A stretch of 64,000 nucleotides of DNA from Owenweeksia hongkongensis DSM 17368. Lineage in GTDB: Bacteria > Bacteroidota > Bacteroidia > Flavobacteriales > Schleiferiaceae. Made by a program: the position numbers and the translations under genes. The stretch covers positions 3,658,001 to 3,722,000 of the forward strand of contig NC_016599.1 in assembly GCF_000236705.1 (NCBI RefSeq), in the 5' to 3' direction. The notes under the pieces are model-generated. The model was not told the DNA's origin, ran no database searches, and worked only from the letters and a program-made list of their open reading frames with translations. Shown here piece after piece: positions 59,482 to 64,000 of this stretch (positions are counted from its first letter, which is position 1; every line of letters starts with the position of its first letter).

Positions 59482-60537
59482 ATGAAAAATCATGATTCTG
59501 GTAAGACATTAGTGTTGGGATATTTCGGGTATAGAACAAATCAGCTGGATGGTCAAACCATAAAAACTCGTAATGTTTATGAAATGTTGAGATTGGCACC
59601 ATATTGTGATGAGGTCGGGTTCTTTGATACCGAAAGTTTTAAAGAAAGCAAATGGAACATCTTAAACATGTTTTTGACTGTGTGGAAAGCCCAAAAGTTG
59701 ATATACATTCCAGCACACAACAACCTAAAGTTTTTCTTTCCACTAATATTTTTACTTACAAAAATTAAAAGAATACCTATAGCTTACGTGGTGGTAGGCG
59801 GCTGGTTGGCTGATTTTATTAAGACCAAAAAACTATTAACAAAACTCTTGGCAAAGGTTGATATAATCTTACCTCAAACGGAGGATTTAACTGAGCGTCT
59901 TCAAACAGAATATGGGTTCAAGAACGTAATGACATTTCCTAATTTCAGGATCCACGACTTTGAGCCACATGAGACAGAGGTTACCAATAGGAATTTAAGG
60001 CTTGTGTTTATGGCTCGTGTCCGAAAAATGAAAGGTGTGGATGTAGTTTTTGAAACAATAAGGGCAATGAAACTTAAGTATGGTAAAGTTTTAAGTATTG
60101 ATTTCTACGGGCCAGTGTTTGAAGAGGATAGAGAGTATTTTGAGGCGCAAATAGAAGCGATAGACGAGGCCACTTATAAAGGAGAGCTGGATCCTTCGGT
60201 TATATACAAAACTCTTTCAAACTATGATATCTTGGTGTTACCTACCAAGTATTTTACTGAAGGTTTCCCGGGGTCAGTCTTGGATGCTTATATCTCGGGA
60301 ATACCTGTAATAGTAAGTGATTGGAAATATGCAAAAGAGTTTGTCGAACATGAGGTTTCAGGTTTGATATTCAAGTGGGATAATCAATCAGATTTTGCTC
60401 TCCAGTTGGAGAGGGTACATCTTGATAGAGAATTATTGCAAAACATGAAGACGGGCGCGCGTAGACATAGCAAAAAGTATTCTGTGAACAAGGCTATGAA
60501 CCTTTTGGAATCATTTTTCACAGATAAAAGCAACTGA
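59482..60537 (+). CDS. Glycosyltransferase family 4/1
   Basis: A 351-residue GT-B enzyme. The C-terminal domain has VFMARVRKMKGVDVVFETI, then LPTKYFTEGFPGSVLDAYISGIPVIVSDW, a variant of the Ex7E motif where the second acidic position is shifted or replaced by D. The N-terminal domain is less conserved, as usual. It adds another residue to the unit. It lies 11 bases after the previous GT gene and 7 before the next. Confidence 0.85.
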   Translation: MKNHDSGKTLVLGYFGYRTNQLDGQTIKTRNVYEMLRLAPYCDEVGFFDTESFKESKWNILNMFLTVWKAQKLIYIPAHNNLKFFFPLIFLLTKIKRIPIAYVVVGGWLADFIKTKKLLTKLLAKVDIILPQTEDLTERLQTEYGFKNVMTFPNFRIHDFEPHETEVTNRNLRLVFMARVRKMKGVDVVFETIRAMKLKYGKVLSIDFYGPVFEEDREYFEAQIEAIDEATYKGELDPSVIYKTLSNYDILVLPTKYFTEGFPGSVLDAYISGIPVIVSDWKYAKEFVEHEVSGLIFKWDNQSDFALQLERVHLDRELLQNMKTGARRHSKKYSVNKAMNLLESFFTDKSN

Positions 60538-60544
60538 AAATCAA

Positions 60545-61294
60545 ATGAGCAAGGTTTCAATAGTATGTGCAGCGTACAACTGTGCAGGGTATCTTCCCAA
60601 AACAATTGAGTCTGTAATTAATCAGGCTTATCCAGATTGGGAGCTTTTGATAGTTAATGATTGCTCTACGGATAATACCGCTGAGGTAACAGAGTCTTAT
60701 GCACAAGCGGACGATCGGATTAAACTTTTAAATAATATCAAAAACGTAGGGCCAGCCAAGACCCGGAATAATGGAATTGAGGCTGCTCAAGGGAAGTACC
60801 TAGCTTTTCTTGATGGCGATGATTTTTGGGAGCCTGATTTTATTAGCACATCCAGGGACTACTTGAAAAGAACAGGAGAAGTATTTTGCTTTTCTTCTTA
60901 TTATAGAGTGGATGAGGATCTCAATCCATTATACGATCCGTTTATTGTGCCTGAAAAGGTGAACTATGAAAGTATCTTAAGAACCTGTCCCATTTCATGC
61001 CTCACAGCTTTTATTGATATTGAGCAAATAGGGAAGTATTATATGCCAAATATTGAGAAGCGTCAGGATTATGGTTTATGGTTAAACATTCTAAAAGATG
61101 TGAACTTTGCCTACGGGATTGAAAAACCTCTAGCAACTTATCGGATAAGAAAAGGTTCGGTATCCCGGAATAAATGGAAGGCGATGTATTATGTATGGAA
61201 AGTGTATCGGGATGTAGAGAAAATCAACCTGTTTAAGTCTATGTATTTATTGGTAGTATATGCCTTAAATGGCATGAAAAAATATTCAAGATGA
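60545..61294 (+). CDS. Glycosyltransferase family 2
   Basis: A 249-residue GT-A enzyme. VSIVCAAYNCAGYLPKTIES, LLIVNDCSTDNT, GPAKTRNNGIEAAQG and FLDGDDFWEPDF are textbook family-2 motifs. The second half has RQDYGLWLNIL, close to the catalytic base region (QxDY/ED). It is short, without a membrane segment. It overlaps the epimerase gene by 4 bases. Confidence 0.88.
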   Translation: MSKVSIVCAAYNCAGYLPKTIESVINQAYPDWELLIVNDCSTDNTAEVTESYAQADDRIKLLNNIKNVGPAKTRNNGIEAAQGKYLAFLDGDDFWEPDFISTSRDYLKRTGEVFCFSSYYRVDEDLNPLYDPFIVPEKVNYESILRTCPISCLTAFIDIEQIGKYYMPNIEKRQDYGLWLNILKDVNFAYGIEKPLATYRIRKGSVSRNKWKAMYYVWKVYRDVEKINLFKSMYLLVVYALNGMKKYSR

Positions 61295-62208
61295 GTACAG
61301 TATTGATATCAGGCTCCTCAGGGTTTGTTGGTCAAAATCTAATTCATTTCCTTAACAAGAAGGCTGTTCATACCCACACTTTAGGCCGTGCGAATGCAGA
61401 TTACTTATGGTCAAATCTATCGGGCATTACCGATGATATTGAAGCTTACATCCATCTAGCCGGCAAAGCTCATGATGTGAGTAATACTTCGGGAGCAGAT
61501 GAATACTTTAAGGTAAACACGGATTTGACTATTCGCTTGTTTGAACATTTCCTTCAAAGTAAAGCCGAAGTGTTTATATACATGAGTAGTGTAAAAGCGG
61601 CTGCCGATACGGTGGAGGGAATACTTACTGAAGAGCTTAGCCCAAACCCTAAAACCCCTTATGGGCAATCAAAGAGGAAAGCCGAAGAGTATATTCTAAA
61701 CGCAAATCTCCCGGAAGGTAAAAGAGCCATTATTTTGAGGCCTTGTATGATTCATGGCCCGGGTAATAAAGGAAATTTGAACTTGCTCTATAAATTTGTT
61801 CAAAAAGGTATTCCTTACCCTTTGGCAGCATTTGAAAATAGAAGGTCTTTTCTCTCTATTGCAAATCTCAATTTTGTGATTGCTGGTATTATTGAAAATA
61901 AAAATATAAGCTCTGGTATATACCAAGTGGCTGACGATGAATCTTTGTCAACCAATGAACTTGTGAAGCTAATTGCCAAATGTATTTCGAAGAAACCTAG
62001 TCTTTTAAAAATCCCGGTTTCTATGATGTCAGGTCTGGCCAAAATTGGAGGAGCTCTAAAATTGCCATTAAATCCGGATCGCTTAAAAAAACTTACCGAA
62101 AGTTATGTGGTGTCTAATAACAAGGTAAAGCAAGCCTTAAATATTGGTACAATGCCTGTTTCGGCAAAGGATGGATTGCGAGAAACTATAAAGAGCTTTA
62201 ATAAATGA
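61291..62208 (+). CDS. NAD-dependent epimerase/reductase (WbpV/WbpK-like)
   Basis: A 305-residue extended SDR protein. Nucleotide-binding GSSGFVGQNL (about 7-16), HLAGKAHDVSN, YMSSVKAA and YGQSKRKAEEY (Y and K catalytic) match the group that includes WbpV/WbpK and related UDP-4-keto-hexosamine reductases, which usually precede a WbpL-type transferase gene, as here. It probably makes a 6-deoxy-HexNAc such as UDP-QuiNAc or FucNAc for the initiating transferase. That substrate is inferred from context. Confidence 0.82.
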   Translation: MSTVLISGSSGFVGQNLIHFLNKKAVHTHTLGRANADYLWSNLSGITDDIEAYIHLAGKAHDVSNTSGADEYFKVNTDLTIRLFEHFLQSKAEVFIYMSSVKAAADTVEGILTEELSPNPKTPYGQSKRKAEEYILNANLPEGKRAIILRPCMIHGPGNKGNLNLLYKFVQKGIPYPLAAFENRRSFLSIANLNFVIAGIIENKNISSGIYQVADDESLSTNELVKLIAKCISKKPSLLKIPVSMMSGLAKIGGALKLPLNPDRLKKLTESYVVSNNKVKQALNIGTMPVSAKDGLRETIKSFNK

Positions 62209-63155
62209 TTTATACTGTTGTATCTGTACTTTTAGTAGTCGCTATTTTACTCTACTTCCGTATTGCCGATCGCTACAATATTATTGACAAGCCCAACGAG
62301 CGTAGCTCACATAGCTCTGTTACCATTCGCGGTGGAGGTATCATTTTTCCCATTGCTATTTTATTGTGGTTTTTGTTTTTCGGATTTCAATATCCCTGGT
62401 TCACATTGGGCGTATTACTTATTTCTGTTATTAGTTTTTTAGATGATATTTTAACGCTTTCCACCAAACCACGATTGGCCATTCACCTACTGAGCGTTGC
62501 CCTTTTGATGTACGATCTTGGTATTTATAGTTTTCCTGCTTATTGGTGGATTATAGCTTTTGTACTCATCATCGGTTGGATCAATGCCTTCAATTTTATG
62601 GATGGGATTAACGGAATAACGGCTTTTTATGCCATATCGGTTTTAATACCCGTTGGGGTATATAACATGATGCAGGAGGTATTGCCACTATCTCTTATTT
62701 TGATAAGTGCTATATCCGCTGTGATTTTTGCCTTTTTCAACGCACGTAAAAAAGCAAAAACCTTTGCAGGTGATGTGGGTAGTGTGAGTATGGCATTTAT
62801 AATTGCTTTTTTATTAATCACAATTATTCTTGCTACTGGTAGGTGGGAGTTTATATGTTTTGTAGCTGTCTATGGTGTGGATGCCGTGCTTACGATTATA
62901 CATCGCTTAAGCAAAAAGGAAAATATATTTAAGCCTCATCGCTCACATCTTTATCAGTACTTGGCAAATGAGATGAAAGTCCCGCATATTGGCGTTGCCG
63001 CTCTTTATGCATTTCTGCAATTGATGATAAGCTTTGTTGTTATTAAGCTAATAGATTCGCAACTACTTCCTCTTGTGGCTTTTAGTATTTTGGTAGTTCT
63101 TAGCGTAATCTACACTTTTGCAAAGTCGCGCATACTGAGGACTATTAAGGCATAA
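62205..63155 (+). CDS. WecA/WbpL-type undecaprenyl-phosphate sugar-1-phosphate transferase
   Basis: A 316-residue membrane enzyme of the MraY/WecA family with about 10 membrane segments. Motifs are the N-terminal DKPNERSSHSSVTIRGGG, ISFLDDILTL (Asp pair for Mg2+), INAFNFMDGINGI, TFAGDVGSVSM, and the HRSHLYQYLAN loop. It starts repeat-unit synthesis by moving a HexNAc-1-phosphate to undecaprenyl phosphate. It overlaps the epimerase gene by 4 bases. A second initiating enzyme follows at 63205. Confidence 0.9.
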   Translation: MIYTVVSVLLVVAILLYFRIADRYNIIDKPNERSSHSSVTIRGGGIIFPIAILLWFLFFGFQYPWFTLGVLLISVISFLDDILTLSTKPRLAIHLLSVALLMYDLGIYSFPAYWWIIAFVLIIGWINAFNFMDGINGITAFYAISVLIPVGVYNMMQEVLPLSLILISAISAVIFAFFNARKKAKTFAGDVGSVSMAFIIAFLLITIILATGRWEFICFVAVYGVDAVLTIIHRLSKKENIFKPHRSHLYQYLANEMKVPHIGVAALYAFLQLMISFVVIKLIDSQLLPLVAFSILVVLSVIYTFAKSRILRTIKA

Positions 63156-63204
63156 ACAACAGCTTGCTTTTCATTATTAGGAATCGTAGCTCGTTTTACA
63201 GAAA

Positions 63205-63747
63205 ATGTATATGAGTAGATTTTTGGCATTTATTCTTCTTATGATTCTCAGTCTGCTGTTGTTGTTACTTTCAATGGTTCAACTGATAGTATATAGAAAT
63301 GTGTTTTTTAAGCAAAAGCGTAGTGGACTAAATGGCATTAGCTTTATCCTTTATAAGTTCCAAAGTATGGGACAAGGTAATGGCGAGATCTCGCCTTGGG
63401 GTAAATTCTTAAGAAGAACCTCGCTCGATGAGTTACCTCAATTGATAAACATAGTAAAAGGTGATATGAACTTTATCGGACCACGACCTTTGCTACCGGA
63501 GTATCTGGAACTTTATACCGAAGAGCAGTATAAAAGACATAGTGTAAAACCAGGACTCACCGGTTGGGCACAGGTAAATGGACGGAATGCTATTTCGTGG
63601 GAGCGCCAGTTTGAGATGGATTTGTACTATGTTCAGCATCAAAGCATATATTTGGATTTAAAAGTATTGGCAAAGACTTTTTTAAAAGTTTTTACTTCAT
63701 CAAGGTCGGAAGTTGACATTCGCAAACCATTTAACGGGAAGAATTAG
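63205..63747 (+). CDS. PglC-like sugar phosphotransferase with shortened loop
   Basis: A 180-residue monotopic phosphoglycosyl transferase. A single hydrophobic re-entrant helix (about 5-29) is followed by FFKQKRSGLNG, the catalytic RRTSLDELPQL (D75, E76), GDMNFIGPRPLL and KPGLTGWAQVNGRN. Compared with usual family members the region between KFxxM (here KFQSM, with Q where R is normal) and the GKFLRRTSLDE motif is short: the D..G..LPD..R stretch is missing. It may still be active, but this merits a check. The N-terminal KRxFD motif is also absent. It begins 49 bases after the WecA-type gene. Confidence 0.85.
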   Translation: MYMSRFLAFILLMILSLLLLLLSMVQLIVYRNVFFKQKRSGLNGISFILYKFQSMGQGNGEISPWGKFLRRTSLDELPQLINIVKGDMNFIGPRPLLPEYLELYTEEQYKRHSVKPGLTGWAQVNGRNAISWERQFEMDLYYVQHQSIYLDLKVLAKTFLKVFTSSRSEVDIRKPFNGKN

Positions 63748-63801
63748 TTGTTGACTAATCCGATTATATTTAGCAACAATTCTAAAGACAGTAATGAATA
63801 A

Positions 63802-64000
63802 ATGGCACAGACAGTTGTAATAATAGGTGCGGGAGGTTTGGGGCGTGAGGTTGCTGCTACCATACAATATTACCTTGCTGACTCCTTTTCGCTACAGGGT
63901 TTTGTGGACGATGGACTCCCTCATGGTGAGTATGTGAATGACCTAAAAGTACTAGGAGGCATTGATTGGTTGATTAATTCTGATGAGGACTTTTATGTGG
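63802..64000 (+). CDS. PglD/NeuD-like sugar acetyltransferase (5' part, cut by window end)
   Basis: An open frame from ATG at 63802 runs off the window. The 66 residues visible begin MAQTVVIIGAGGLGREVAAT and continue with GFVDDGLPHGEY and VLGGIDWLI. This is the UDP-sugar-binding N-terminal domain of the PglD/NeuD family of acetyltransferases, whose hexapeptide C-terminal domain would lie beyond the edge. It typically follows a PglC-type gene and acetylates a 4-amino sugar, which would fit the aminotransferase in this cluster. Confidence 0.82.
   Translation, partial: MAQTVVIIGAGGLGREVAATIQYYLADSFSLQGFVDDGLPHGEYVNDLKVLGGIDWLINSDEDFYV

Noticed and set aside
63748-63801. Promoter before the PglD-like gene (TTG and TATATTTA)
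   Set aside because: The -7 box lacks the final G and spacing to the nearest TTG (11-14 bases) is too short to call.

Overview
The window looks like a chromosomal segment from a free-living, probably marine, gliding member of the Bacteroidota, most like Flavobacteriia/Cryomorphaceae-type bacteria. The evidence is three proteins with the gliding-motility-associated (type B) C-terminal domain of the type IX secretion system (T9SS), one protein with a type A T9SS tail, and a PorP/SprF-family partner. Further support comes from SprB and PKD repeat giants, AT-rich spacers, promoters of the Bacteroidetes type (TTG upstream, TAnnTTTG at -7), and few Shine-Dalgarno sequences. No tRNA, rRNA, CRISPR array, integrase or transposase was seen.

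Layout. 0-5.9 kb: a secreted GDSL hydrolase, then a four-gene minus-strand operon (two DUF4230-type proteins, a membrane-anchored phage-type muramidase, a membrane-anchored DUF5675 protein). 6.1-7.6 kb: a LamG protein exported by T9SS. 7.6-10.5 kb: a compact minus-strand operon (methyltransferase, AIR-synthase-like/HypE-like protein, ThiE/TenI-like protein, Trm112-like protein) under a clearly recognisable TPP riboswitch. This looks like a thiamine-responsive pathway that is not one of the textbook thi operons. 10.6-13.6 kb: a small membrane exporter, a 2H phosphoesterase, a YkgJ-type cysteine cluster protein and a membrane histidine kinase.

13.9-35.8 kb is dominated by cell-surface adhesin genes. 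A 3800-residue PKD giant is translationally coupled to a PorP/SprF gene. A 2334-residue SprB-repeat giant is transcribed divergently from it, and a 393-residue type B protein follows. Both giants have grown by higher-order duplication: four copies of a five-PKD cassette in one, and two copies of a seven-SprB-repeat block in the other.

35.9-43.8 kb carries WlbB/WlbA-like sugar-nucleotide enzymes, an SLC13 (sulfate-type) permease with CysC, CysD and CysN (PAPS synthesis), and a WecB epimerase, with clusters of REP-like palindromic elements between them. 44.4-64 kb is a long plus-strand exopolysaccharide/O-antigen cluster. It encodes a Wza-like lipoprotein, a Wzc-like tyrosine kinase with a Gly-Tyr tail, TviB/TviC-type UDP-sugar enzymes, a Wzx-like flippase, an aminotransferase, a sulfotransferase, glycosyltransferases, an asparagine-synthase-like amidotransferase, an acetyltransferase and a Wzy-like polymerase. 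It ends with a WecA/WbpL-type and a PglC-type initiating transferase and the start of a PglD-like acetyltransferase cut by the window edge. The PAPS genes next to a sulfotransferase, and the amidotransferase next to uronic-acid enzymes, suggest a sulfated and possibly uronamide-containing surface polysaccharide. That conclusion is inference from context.
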